The position numbers and the translations under genes are program-made. From Tychonema litorale BBK16 (GTDB lineage: Bacteria > Cyanobacteriota > Cyanobacteriia > Cyanobacteriales > Microcoleaceae), in the NCBI RefSeq assembly GCF_021648855.1, contig NZ_JAKJHX010000002.1, positions 10,005 through 74,004 on the forward strand: DNA of 64,000 bases, written 5' to 3'. The notes under the pieces were generated by a model. The model had not been told where the DNA came from. It saw nothing but the letters and a program-made list of their open reading frames with translations, and made no database searches. Below, piece by piece: positions 1-7,938 of this stretch (position 1 is the stretch's first letter; the number at the start of each line of letters is the position of its first letter).

Positions 1-2700
1 CGAATTGAGATAATCGCGCACCTTTGCCAAAACCCCGTCAATTACCGACTGAATTCCCTCCTGAATTTTCTGAATTTGCTGTTGGAATTGGTCGCGCACC
101 GACAAAACTTGATCCACAATGCGATTCGCCTCCGCTTCCGAAATATCCTGGCGCTGAGATAGCAGAGAAACGACTGTAGCGCGATCGATATGCGACAGCC
201 GTTCACCCAAACTATAAGCCCCGACTTTCGGATCGTGCAGCAACAATTGCAAATCGCGCTTAATAGCTTCAGGATTCAATTCATCCTTACCAGTATTCCG
301 CAAATAATCTTCTAAAACACCCTGAAAATCTTGCGCTTGACTTTGCATCCGCCTTGCCAAACGACGCGGCGATTTCACAATCGAGCCGATCGTATTTTGC
401 ACTTGGTCAATAATTTGATTAACTTGTTCCTCAGTCAAATCTTCTCTTTGAGAAAGCAGTTTTACCAAAGTATCGCGGTCAAAATTAGACAGACGACCTC
501 GCAGCGCTAAAGCTCCTTCTTTCGGATTTTCCATCAATTTAGTCAAATCCCGCTGAATCCCTTCAGGATTCAGTTCAGACTTGCCCGTATTTCGCAGATA
601 ATCTGCCAGCGCAGTAGTTGTTTCGTCGTACTGTTCCTTAGCTTTGTCAGCAATCTTTTGCGGTGCATTCAGCGCGCTATGCCAATTGTCTTCAGCGCTG
701 TCTAGAAGTTGATTCACTTGGTCTTCGCTGAGGTCTTTCCGCTGAGATAGCAATTTTACCAAGGTTTCGCGATCGAACTTAGAAGCTCTCGACCTCAGCG
801 CCCATATTCCCGCTTCGGGATTTTCTAGCAGGGTTTTGAAATCCCGCTTAATACCTTCGGGATTGAGTTCTGATTTGCCCGTAGACTGCAAGTATTCTTG
901 CACCTTTTGCCATTGATTGTCGATGCGAACTTTAGCTGCTTCTTGTAGACCTTTGGAATCTGCTAAAACTACACCTTTTGTGCTTTCCAATTCTTTGACA
1001 ATCTCTTCTACTTCCTGGAATCCGAAGTTTTCACGACCTCGAATAATTTGCACAAAACTATCGCGATTGTAAGGAGAAAGCCGATCGGACAACTGCTCAT
1101 AAGTAGCATCAGAATCTTCAAGAATTTTCTTGAAATCCTTACCAATGCCTGTTGCTGTCAGTTCCTCTTTTGGCGTTAACTTCAAATAAGTTTCTAATCG
1201 CCACTGTAAATCACGGACTTTTTCTTGTTCCTCTGCAAAAATAACAGTGTTTAAAACTCGCTGTCTAATTGCTTCCAACTCATTGACTATTTCTTTAATT
1301 TTGCTTTGAGCAAAAACTCCTCTGCTAGCAAGAACTTCCGCAAAGTGTGACTTCTTGAGTTTTTCTAATTCGCGCCGAACTGTTCCCGGATCGGCGCTAG
1401 GATCGTAGATAACTTCTCGAAACTCGCGCTCGATAGTTTGCGCGTTCATTTGCCAGGAATAAGCATTCAGTAAGTAGTTTTCTACATCGGCGCGAATGGA
1501 GCTGTAAGGTTCTGGTTCGCCTTTGACTTGAGCAGTAATTTTATCAGTTTGCTGGCCAACTTTGTCTTTAGCTGTTTTTAGCTGACCGACTACTTTTTCC
1601 ACATCAAAGTCGGAAATGTCTGTGCGTCCCAATACTACTCCCATTAAAGCATTGACTGCCATTGTCGTTGCTTGGGACATCATAGTCGGGCTTTGTCCTG
1701 GAGTTTGACCACCCAGATTTCCCAGTGCTTTTTCTACTCTGCTTGTCAATTTGTCTGAGAGCAATTCTCCCGATTTTGCAGATTTAAAATATTCTACTAA
1801 TTGGGCAATACCGTCTGTTGGCTGTTCTTGTTTTCCGACTTGTTTCCAAGCATCTTGAAGTTGGTCTACAATGCGGTTGACATCGCGTTTTGATAGGTCC
1901 GATCGCGAACTAACTAAATCTATCAGAGTTTGGCGATCGAGATTTGGCAAATTTTCGCCCGCAATAGACTTGAGTTGCGGATCATTTAGCAACTTTTCAA
2001 ACTCACTCCGCATCCCTTTGATGTCTAATTCAGGCGGTTTGAGGCTTTGAATGTAGTCTTCGACGTTTTCCCGCAGACTTGTAGGATCGATCGCACTACC
2101 GAGCTCATGACCCACTGCTGCGGCTGCTGCTTTGGCTGTAGCCACCACTTGATTGCTAGCTGCTTTAGCGCCCAGGGCGGCCGCTGCGGTACCGACAATC
2201 GCTTGAAAGCCTGATGTTGCCGTGTTGACAACGGAACCAATCAGGGAACCGACGGTAGTGGAGCTCACCCACACCAGCATAGAGAAGTACGTGGCCCACA
2301 CGACTAAACCGACGATCGCACCTAAACCGGGGCTGCTAATCAAACTCAGTTTAACTGCTAGCAAGCAGGCGAAGAATAGGGCGATCGTAACGGTGATTAG
2401 CGTCCAAGTTCCTACCTTTTTACCGATGTGTCGGACTTGGGGGCTATCGCTGTGAGAAGGGGAACTCTCGTGGGATTGATTTCCCATGTAGGAAAGACCC
2501 GCGGCTACTGATAAGTTGGTTAGCAGAAGTTGGAAGGCGAAAGCCAGCACGACTCCTGCGATTAAGGCGATAAAAAATTGTGGCCCGGAATAGAGGAGTG
2601 CAGCGTCTTCTGCGGTGTTGACCGTCCGCTCTGCTGGCACTTGGGCCAGCCAGTGGCTGATATTATACAATTGTGAAGTTATTGGCAAGTTTTGATACAT
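1..2700 (-). CDS. Large membrane-anchored protein with ~98-aa tandem repeats (partial)
   Basis: An open frame starts at ATG 2700 and is still open at base 1, so the C-terminus lies outside the window; 900 codons are visible. The N-terminus has three hydrophobic segments (about residues 41-62, 97-119 and 124-146). After these comes a long helical, charged region made of repeats of about 98 residues, whose consensus includes ELNPEGIKRD, then FDRDTLVKLLSQR and DLSEEQVNQIIDQV. Four successive repeat cores (near bases 1058, 764, 470 and 176) are exactly 294 bp apart. Three more degenerate copies lie near 1345, 1600-1650 and 1927. I recognise no named domain and assign no function. A scaffold or membrane-tethered structural role is only a guess. 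There is no gene immediately upstream on the same strand. Confidence 0.8.
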   Translation of the reverse strand, partial: MYQNLPITSQLYNISHWLAQVPAERTVNTAEDAALLYSGPQFFIALIAGVVLAFAFQLLLTNLSVAAGLSYMGNQSHESSPSHSDSPQVRHIGKKVGTWTLITVTIALFFACLLAVKLSLISSPGLGAIVGLVVWATYFSMLVWVSSTTVGSLIGSVVNTATSGFQAIVGTAAAALGAKAASNQVVATAKAAAAAVGHELGSAIDPTSLRENVEDYIQSLKPPELDIKGMRSEFEKLLNDPQLKSIAGENLPNLDRQTLIDLVSSRSDLSKRDVNRIVDQLQDAWKQVGKQEQPTDGIAQLVEYFKSAKSGELLSDKLTSRVEKALGNLGGQTPGQSPTMMSQATTMAVNALMGVVLGRTDISDFDVEKVVGQLKTAKDKVGQQTDKITAQVKGEPEPYSSIRADVENYLLNAYSWQMNAQTIEREFREVIYDPSADPGTVRRELEKLKKSHFAEVLASRGVFAQSKIKEIVNELEAIRQRVLNTVIFAEEQEKVRDLQWRLETYLKLTPKEELTATGIGKDFKKILEDSDATYEQLSDRLSPYNRDSFVQIIRGRENFGFQEVEEIVKELESTKGVVLADSKGLQEAAKVRIDNQWQKVQEYLQSTGKSELNPEGIKRDFKTLLENPEAGIWALRSRASKFDRETLVKLLSQRKDLSEDQVNQLLDSAEDNWHSALNAPQKIADKAKEQYDETTTALADYLRNTGKSELNPEGIQRDLTKLMENPKEGALALRGRLSNFDRDTLVKLLSQREDLTEEQVNQIIDQVQNTIGSIVKSPRRLARRMQSQAQDFQGVLEDYLRNTGKDELNPEAIKRDLQLLLHDPKVGAYSLGERLSHIDRATVVSLLSQRQDISEAEANRIVDQVLSVRDQFQQQIQKIQEGIQSVIDGVLAKVRDYLNS

Positions 2701-2906
2701 AGTATATTCCTCGTTCAGGTGCGGGTTCGCATAATTGAGTTGGCGCGCGATCGGCTAATGTATAGTTTCTGTTTTCGGCCCTCAATGCCAAGCATCACCT
2801 GATTAACGAGCTAAAGCATCCCCCTACAGTCGGAAGTGTATAGATATGTCTGTGGCTAGGTGTCAATTTGGGGATAATTGTGCTATTTGAAACTTTACGA
2901 GTAGTC

Positions 2907-2971
2907 AGAAACCGGGTTTTTGTACCGAGATACTGCATCAGAGCCTTTAACTCATGAAAAACCCGGTTTCT
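2907..2971. repeat. Inverted repeat with AACCCGGTTTCT arms in a 387-bp spacer
   Basis: AGAAACCGGGTTTTT at 2907-2921 is matched by its reverse complement AAAAACCCGGTTTCT at 2957-2971, with a 35-base loop. The arms can form a strong hairpin, but no T-run follows on either strand, so this looks like a dispersed palindromic repeat and not a terminator. The rest of the 2701-3087 spacer between the divergent genes shows no gene that I can see and should hold both promoters. Confidence 0.6.
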
Positions 2972-3087
2972 TTGGTCGGAGTGTAGCTATGCCATAATGT
3001 TTCTGATTGATATCTCCGATGCTAAAATCACAATAGTCATATCAAATCCTCATTCCACTATCACCGACTGGAGTTCTGGCAATCAAA

Positions 3088-3726
3088 ATGTATCATCAGA
3101 TCGAACCTTGGGATAATCAACTAGATAGCAGCAATCCACAAAAAACTGTAGTCATTGATACCGATGGTGAAGTTATACTTTATCCTAATGTGTTTAGCAT
3201 CCAAGAGAGCGATCGGCTTTTTTCCGATTTAGATTCTAATATTAAATGGAGACACGATACCATTCATATTTATGGAAAAAAGATACCTTTACCTAGACTT
3301 ACAGCTTGGTATGGAGATGAAGGTAAATCCTATATATATTCGGGTATAGAACACCATCCTGAACCTTGGACTCCAACACTAACTTCAATTAAATCAAAGG
3401 CTGAAGAGATATCAGAAGTTACTTTTAATAGCGTTCTTCTCAATCTATATCGTCATGGTCAAGATAGCGTTTCATGGCATAGCGATGACGAGCCAGAATT
3501 AGGAGAAAATCCGATTATAGCCTCCCTTAGCCTTGGGGGGACTCGCCGATTTTCCTTAAGACATAAAACATCACAAGACTACAAAATCGATCTTGATTTA
3601 CCCAAGGGTAGTTTGTTATTGATGAAAGGTGAAACCCAGCACTTTTGGAAACATCAAATCGCTAAAACTGCTAAATTCGTTGATCCCAGAATCAATCTAA
3701 CTTTTAGGGTTATCAAATTAGTTTAA
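3088..3726 (+). CDS. AlkB-like Fe(II)/2-oxoglutarate dioxygenase
   Basis: A 212-aa protein of the AlkB/ALKBH2 superfamily, which oxidatively removes alkyl groups from nucleic-acid bases using Fe(II), O2 and 2-oxoglutarate. The iron facial triad is visible as H131 and D133 in WHSDDEPELG and H189 in FWKHQIAKT. R201 and R207 in the closing RINLTFR segment fit the 2-oxoglutarate-binding arginine and the family-specific arginine. PLPRLTAWYG around residue 67 and NSVLLNLYRHGQDSVSWH match the nucleotide-recognition and core strands of the family. The length is normal. The next gene follows after 28 bp on the same strand, so the two are probably cotranscribed. The substrate (DNA, RNA or other) cannot be told from sequence. 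Confidence 0.88.
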   Translation: MYHQIEPWDNQLDSSNPQKTVVIDTDGEVILYPNVFSIQESDRLFSDLDSNIKWRHDTIHIYGKKIPLPRLTAWYGDEGKSYIYSGIEHHPEPWTPTLTSIKSKAEEISEVTFNSVLLNLYRHGQDSVSWHSDDEPELGENPIIASLSLGGTRRFSLRHKTSQDYKIDLDLPKGSLLLMKGETQHFWKHQIAKTAKFVDPRINLTFRVIKLV

Positions 3727-3754
3727 AATAAAGAAAACAAAATTTAATCAATTT

Positions 3755-5116
3755 ATGAAAAATTTATTATTACTAGGAACATTAAGTTTTAGTATTGCTT
3801 TTGGATTAGGTCTAGCAATAGAAAAAGATGTTACTAAAAGCGCGATTATAGGCGGTATAGCAACAATTAGTACCCTTAGTAGTACCTTCGTTTTAAACAA
3901 AAAATCTGAACGAGAACTTAAAAGCACCCATAGCCATACCGATAACTTAAAAAGCATTGAAAAACAGATTTCAAGCCTGAAGAATCAAAGGAGAGAACTT
4001 GTACAAACAATTGATAGCAAAACTCAAGCAAAAATAACCATTGAAGCAGAACACAACTCAATCCTTATAGAATTTGAACAACTTAAAGAAGAGATTCAAT
4101 CTCTAAATACGCAGCGAGAAAATCTACGAAATTTACTTGTTAATCCTGAAATCCAAGACAGAAAAATCACACAAAAAATTAGTTTTAAAACTAAAATAGC
4201 AAGACCAATCAAAAAGACAAAAAACACAATATTGTACAATTGCATTTTAGAGGGATTAGAAAACTCCATAGATTTTTATAACAAAAACAATCACGGCACA
4301 TTTGAAAGCTATTTGCAATCATTACAAAAACCCGCAGAACAACTGTGGCATTCTTACAGATCCAATCAGGTTAAAGTAAGCTATTCTGAACCGTCGATTC
4401 AAGCAGTTTATTTAATGCGTTATTATCCCCATTATGCTTACATGAATTTTCAAATATTAGAAATTATACATGGTCAAAATCCATTTAAAAATTTAATAAA
4501 TGAAACACTAGAAGTCTGCTTGTTTGGTGCCGGCCCATGTCCAGAAATTGTAGGTATAAGTAAATTCTTATCAGAACAGTATCAAAATATTAAAAAATTA
4601 ACTGTTAATGTATATGATATTGCTTCTGACGAATGGACTTTAAGCAGAAATATTACCGAAAAATTCATTATACCGGAATATTGGTCAGGAGATTTACAAC
4701 TAAATAGTAATTACCTAGATTTATGTGAATCTAATTCTCTTCACTCAATCAAGACCACAATTAAAAAAAGCCAAATTTTCATTTTTCAAAATTGTCTGAA
4801 TGAAATTTATAATATATCTACAGTTCAAGCCAATCTCAATTTCTTGCTGAATGAAATACCTGTAGGTAGTGTAATAATAATTATTGACTTAAATTATCGA
4901 CAAAATGTCAGCATCATTGATCAATTGAAACAACAAGTCAGTAACCGAGATGATTTTGAAGTTTATTCTCCTCCACTTGAAGACATAAAAATTCAACCTT
5001 GCCCTAATCTTCCACAAATCATTAAACAAAATCTGTTAACTGGAAAACGTGAATTAATACCTCGGAAAAATATCAACTGCATTTTTATAAGTTTGCAAAA
5101 AATCGATCTAAGTTGA
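3755..5116 (+). CDS. Membrane-anchored coiled-coil protein with methyltransferase-like C-terminus
   Basis: A 453-aa protein I do not recognise as a named family. It starts with two short hydrophobic segments (about 3-21 and 28-47). A strongly predicted coiled coil follows at about 62-128, rich in K, E, Q and L. The C-terminal ~290 residues read like a class I Rossmann methyltransferase: LEVCLFGAGPCPE at 252-264 resembles the SAM-binding glycine loop, VNVYDIA (D288) the acidic end of strand 2, FIFQNCLNE at 342-350 motif IV, and GSVIIIIDL at 371-379 strand 5. The gene is AT-rich compared with its neighbours, which suggests transfer. It lies 28 bp behind the AlkB-like gene. The function is unknown; methyltransferase activity is an inference from the motif order only. 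Confidence 0.75.
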   Translation: MKNLLLLGTLSFSIAFGLGLAIEKDVTKSAIIGGIATISTLSSTFVLNKKSERELKSTHSHTDNLKSIEKQISSLKNQRRELVQTIDSKTQAKITIEAEHNSILIEFEQLKEEIQSLNTQRENLRNLLVNPEIQDRKITQKISFKTKIARPIKKTKNTILYNCILEGLENSIDFYNKNNHGTFESYLQSLQKPAEQLWHSYRSNQVKVSYSEPSIQAVYLMRYYPHYAYMNFQILEIIHGQNPFKNLINETLEVCLFGAGPCPEIVGISKFLSEQYQNIKKLTVNVYDIASDEWTLSRNITEKFIIPEYWSGDLQLNSNYLDLCESNSLHSIKTTIKKSQIFIFQNCLNEIYNISTVQANLNFLLNEIPVGSVIIIIDLNYRQNVSIIDQLKQQVSNRDDFEVYSPPLEDIKIQPCPNLPQIIKQNLLTGKRELIPRKNINCIFISLQKIDLS

Positions 5117-5130
5117 TACAGCACTTTGCT

Positions 5131-5376
5131 GAATTCATTTAATTTTTCTGCTTTCTCAACTTGTTCTATCACTTCCCGAATTCTTTCAAACAATTCAGCA
5201 TCAAGAATCTTAATCAAATCCTTTTCAAAGCTCTTTTTGGCGTTGCTGAATCTAGGTATGATTAACTTGCTTAGGCAATTCCCGAAATGTAGGGGCAATT
5301 CATGAATTGCCCCTACATTTCGGAGGAAAATCATACTTCAAATCAGCAACGCCCTCTTTTTAAATTCAACATTCAT
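5131..5376 (-). pseudogene. RelE-like toxin fragment, split by a MITE and 3'-truncated
   Basis: ATG at 5376 overlaps the antitoxin stop in an ATGA junction, the usual arrangement for the toxin of a type II pair. The frame reads MNVEFKK and is then broken by the element at 5239-5353. Removing the element and one copy of its 8-bp duplication restores a continuous frame, MNVEFKKSFEKDLIKILDAE, then about 30 more residues typical of the N-terminal helices of RelE/ParE-like toxins. Homology fades near 5131, before the beta-sheet core that carries the catalytic residues, so the gene was also shortened at its 3' end. The remaining codons run antisense into the convergent gene ending at 5116. It is very unlikely to make an active toxin. 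Confidence 0.72.
5239..5353. mobile_element. 115-bp MITE inserted in the toxin gene
   Basis: A non-coding element bounded by imperfect terminal inverted repeats, GGCGTTGCTGAATCTAGGTA on the left against GGCGTTGCTGATTTGAAGTA read inward from the right. It is flanked by identical 8-bp direct repeats CTCTTTTT at 5231-5238 and 5354-5361. Its centre is a perfect 42-bp palindrome at 5282-5323. It encodes no protein, so it must have been moved by a transposase in trans. The 8-bp duplication narrows the family of that transposase, but I cannot name it from sequence alone. No second copy was seen in the window. Confidence 0.85.
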
Positions 5377-5582
5377 TGTTGTCCCTTCAGAATTTTGAAA
5401 ATTTGCTCACGGCTGACTGTTTCACTATTTTCGCCTTCTTTGATAGCATTTTCCATCCCTATATCTTCTAGGGCTTCTGTTAAAATTTCCGAAAATACTT
5501 CTTTTTGTTCTTTTAATAACTCAAAAATAGCCGCTTTGAGCAATTCTTTCAGTTTGGTTTCGTCTAGAGTAATTTCAGACAT
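5373..5582 (-). CDS. Small antitoxin-like protein
   Basis: A 69-aa acidic, helical protein starting MSEITLDETKLKELLK and ending EQIFKILKGQQ. The pattern (ITLDETKLKELLK...ALEDIGMENAI.EGE....VSREQIF) matches a common cyanobacterial family of small proteins found directly upstream of RelE/ParE-like toxins, so antitoxin is the best call. Its TGA overlaps the ATG of the toxin remnant at 5376. It may still be made, now as an orphan antitoxin, because its partner is interrupted by the MITE. An AT-rich stretch upstream (5583-5625) probably holds the promoter. Confidence 0.7.
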   Translation of the reverse strand: MSEITLDETKLKELLKAAIFELLKEQKEVFSEILTEALEDIGMENAIKEGENSETVSREQIFKILKGQQ

Positions 5583-5630
5583 TGCTTTTTTATAACGAGA
5601 GTTATATCTTTCTCTATTATAGCAGTAATC

Positions 5631-5653
5631 AGGAGACGGCAGTGCCGTTTCCT
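5631..5653. repeat. GGACACGGCACTGCCGTGTCC-family palindrome
   Basis: AGGAGACGGCAGTGCCGTTTCCT is a near-perfect palindrome. It is a variant of the palindromic repeat seen again at 18391, 24464, 28197, 29899, 35231, 38362 and, as a diverged form inside a gene, at 46945. It lies just beyond the 3' end of the glycosyltransferase gene. Confidence 0.65.
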
Positions 5654-5659
5654 CGGTTA

Positions 5660-6871
5660 CTAAGAATCTGCCATCGCCTTCTGAAACAACGCCACTAAAT
5701 TCTTCGCTTCCAAAGCCACATTATGCTGTTTCGCAACCCGCAAAGCTCCCGTCTTTCCCATTTGTTCCAATCGTTCCACAGGCGCTTCCAAGGCCTCCAG
5801 CATTGCATCAGCCAAAGCCTCTACAGAACCAGCAGGAATCAACCAACCGCAAACACCTGGCTCCACGAGCTCCGGGATACCAGCCACATAGGTGCTAATC
5901 ACAGGCCTGCTAAGAGCCAATGCTTCCATAATTACTACTGGTAAACCTTCGGCAAAACTCGGCAAAACCATTGCTCGTGCGGCTAAAATTTGCTGCTGAA
6001 CTTGAGCGCTATCGGCCCATCCTGTAATTTCTAAATGATTTTGTAGTCCGTATTGGTCGATCGCCTTTTCGATATCCGATCGCAACGGCCCATCACCTAC
6101 CAATATTAACTTAAACTGCAAACCAAGGCTAGCCAACTTACCCGCAGCTTCGATTAACAGCAAATGACCTTTTTGTTCGCTGAGTCGGCCAATGCAAACC
6201 AAACGGGGTTCAGAAGTTACCGGAACATAGGGTAAATCCAAAAATGCAGCATCCACACCGCAGTGAATTACATGAATTTTAGACCAAAAAGCCCGATCGC
6301 ACCATCGATACAATTGACTTTTGCCAAAAGAACTAACCGCAGCCACAAAAGCCGCCCGCTTGATTTTTTCCTCAAAGCCAATCACCGTAGCCTTGTCGAA
6401 TTCTTCAGGGCCATGAACCGTGAAACTATAAGTAGGCCCACCAAGCACGCGACACAACATCGCTACCGTGGTTGAATTCGTCCCAAAGTGCGCGTGAACG
6501 TGTTTGATTCCCTGGGTGGAGAACCAGTTTAATAGCACACAAGCTTCAGCAAAATAAGCGAAGTGAAGTACAATACCGCGATCGGAATGCCAACCTACTT
6601 TCAACATTAACCGCAAAGCTTCGACAAATCGAATCGGTCTAGTTATCGCCACCCGCAGCAAAGCCGATGCTAAGCCAAGAATGCCAACTCCTAAAACAAT
6701 CTTGGTCTGTTCTTGCTCTCTTTTGTCTCCTTCGTCCACAAGTTCCGACTCGCAGGAGCGGATTGAAAAACGGGCAACTTTCAATCCGCAATTCTCTACA
6801 GCCAAAATTTCTCTGCGGACAAAACTATGGCTAACTTTGGGATATTGATTAACTAAATAAGCAATTGTCAT
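5660..6871 (-). CDS. GT4-family glycosyltransferase
   Basis: A 403-aa GT-B fold glycosyltransferase of the GT4 group, which transfers a sugar from a nucleotide donor and is probably part of exopolysaccharide or lipopolysaccharide assembly. The N-terminal acceptor domain begins MTIAYLVNQYPKVSHSF and contains HAHFG. The C-terminal donor domain has IGRLSEQKGH, LVGDGPLR and the EX7E motif in FAEGLPVVIMEA. I chose ATG 6871. An upstream ATG 22 codons earlier would add only residues encoded by the heptamer repeat (SQQSTVN-like), which is not family sequence. The neighbour upstream, 55 bp away, is a WecG/TagA transferase, so the two likely form a polysaccharide operon with the Wzy-like gene. The acceptor is unknown. 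Confidence 0.87.
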   Translation of the reverse strand: MTIAYLVNQYPKVSHSFVRREILAVENCGLKVARFSIRSCESELVDEGDKREQEQTKIVLGVGILGLASALLRVAITRPIRFVEALRLMLKVGWHSDRGIVLHFAYFAEACVLLNWFSTQGIKHVHAHFGTNSTTVAMLCRVLGGPTYSFTVHGPEEFDKATVIGFEEKIKRAAFVAAVSSFGKSQLYRWCDRAFWSKIHVIHCGVDAAFLDLPYVPVTSEPRLVCIGRLSEQKGHLLLIEAAGKLASLGLQFKLILVGDGPLRSDIEKAIDQYGLQNHLEITGWADSAQVQQQILAARAMVLPSFAEGLPVVIMEALALSRPVISTYVAGIPELVEPGVCGWLIPAGSVEALADAMLEALEAPVERLEQMGKTGALRVAKQHNVALEAKNLVALFQKAMADS

Positions 6872-6888
6872 GGGCTGTCTGAAAATTC

Positions 6889-6917
6889 TGTTGACTGTTG
6901 ACTGTTGACTGTTGACT
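6889..6917. repeat. Heptamer tandem repeat (TGTTGAC)n
   Basis: About four uninterrupted copies of the 7-mer TGTTGAC lie between the WecG-like and GT4 genes. It belongs to the short tandem heptamer repeats typical of filamentous cyanobacteria. The same unit occurs at 45280-45345 and 54726-54840. Because it has no stop in some frames, it extends the upstream frame of the GT4 gene artificially. Confidence 0.9.
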
Positions 6918-6926
6918 CTAGATTGC

Positions 6927-7688
6927 TTAGCCATCAAAAAAAGGCGTTTTATAAGAACCTAATTTTTGTTCTACAATCAATCTAAAAAAAGGCAGAGCAT
7001 CTACCAAATATCTTCTCCACAGCCTTCTCGGTTCGCTTAACAGTCGGTAAGCCCATTCTATGCCAACTTCGCTCATCCATTTGGGAGACCTTGCTTTACA
7101 ACCAGCTTCAAAATCAATTGTTGCGCCTATTGCTAAGAAAACTTTGATGTTTGTCAGCTTGTGTCTATATTTAACCAACCATTTTTCTTGCTTAGGCGCT
7201 CCTACCCCTATTGCTAAGACTGTAGCCCCTGATTGATTAATGATGTCAATTATTTTTTCACACTCTTCTGAATTTTTTTCAAATCCAAAGGAAGGAGAAT
7301 AGGCTGCAACTACTATTTCTCTGCCAATTTTTAGGTTAATTTTTTCCTGAGCTTGAATAGCAACTCCTTCCGCTGCTCCTAGCAAGAAAATCTTAGTATT
7401 TTCATTATCTTTATGATAGCTATAAAATGCCGGGAACAAGTCAGACCCAGAAATCTTTTCTTGGATGGGAGTACCCAAAAATCTGGAAGCATACATCAAT
7501 ATTTGACTATCGCAGACTCTATAATCGCAGCTATTGTAAGCTTCATAAAAGTCTCTATCATACTGCAATTTAATTAAATGGTCTACATTAGGCGTAAATA
7601 CGACACCGCCTCCGTTTTCTAGCCTCTCAAACAGCTCTGTGATTGAAAAATTATCAACGGAAACATTCAATAACTTAACAATTTTCAT
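6927..7688 (-). CDS. WecG/TagA/CpsF-family glycosyltransferase
   Basis: A 253-aa member of the WecG/TagA family (GT26), which adds N-acetylmannosamine(uronate) or a related sugar to a lipid-linked acceptor at the inner face of the plasma membrane. Visible marks are VVFTPNVDHL near residue 30, CDSQILMYASR, KISGSDLFP, and the conserved GVGAPKQEKW near residue 160 followed by FLAIGATIDFEAG. The C-terminal GIEWAYRLLSEPRRLWRRY is the basic membrane-contact tail of the family. Length is standard. It lies 55 bp upstream of the GT4 gene and 250 bp downstream of the Wzy-like gene. The exact sugar cannot be inferred. Confidence 0.9.
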   Translation of the reverse strand: MKIVKLLNVSVDNFSITELFERLENGGGVVFTPNVDHLIKLQYDRDFYEAYNSCDYRVCDSQILMYASRFLGTPIQEKISGSDLFPAFYSYHKDNENTKIFLLGAAEGVAIQAQEKINLKIGREIVVAAYSPSFGFEKNSEECEKIIDIINQSGATVLAIGVGAPKQEKWLVKYRHKLTNIKVFLAIGATIDFEAGCKARSPKWMSEVGIEWAYRLLSEPRRLWRRYLVDALPFFRLIVEQKLGSYKTPFFDG

Positions 7689-7938
7689 CCTTAATCAACC
7701 TCAATGTTTTATACTAATGTAAAACTCACGGTACAACGCTGTATTTGCAATACTTGGATGCTTTGGTGAATAAACTTTTTTCAGTATATCCTGTTCACCC
7801 TACCCCTTTAATAACTAATTTTAAAGATTTCGTAAAGAATTAGTCTTTATAAGAAAGATTATAAAATATATTTTTTTACAATTCACAACATAAGTTATCA
7901 ATTTATACTTTTCTAAGATTTCCTCCAGTCACCATAAA

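Noticed and set aside
2025..2455. Short frames on both strands inside the large repeat protein
   Set aside because: They overlap the strong continuous frame of the membrane protein and lack start signals.
4993..5334. Open frame of 113 codons on the minus strand as an independent gene
   Set aside because: Its middle is the toxin remnant, its beginning is MITE sequence and its end is antisense to the gene at 3755-5116.
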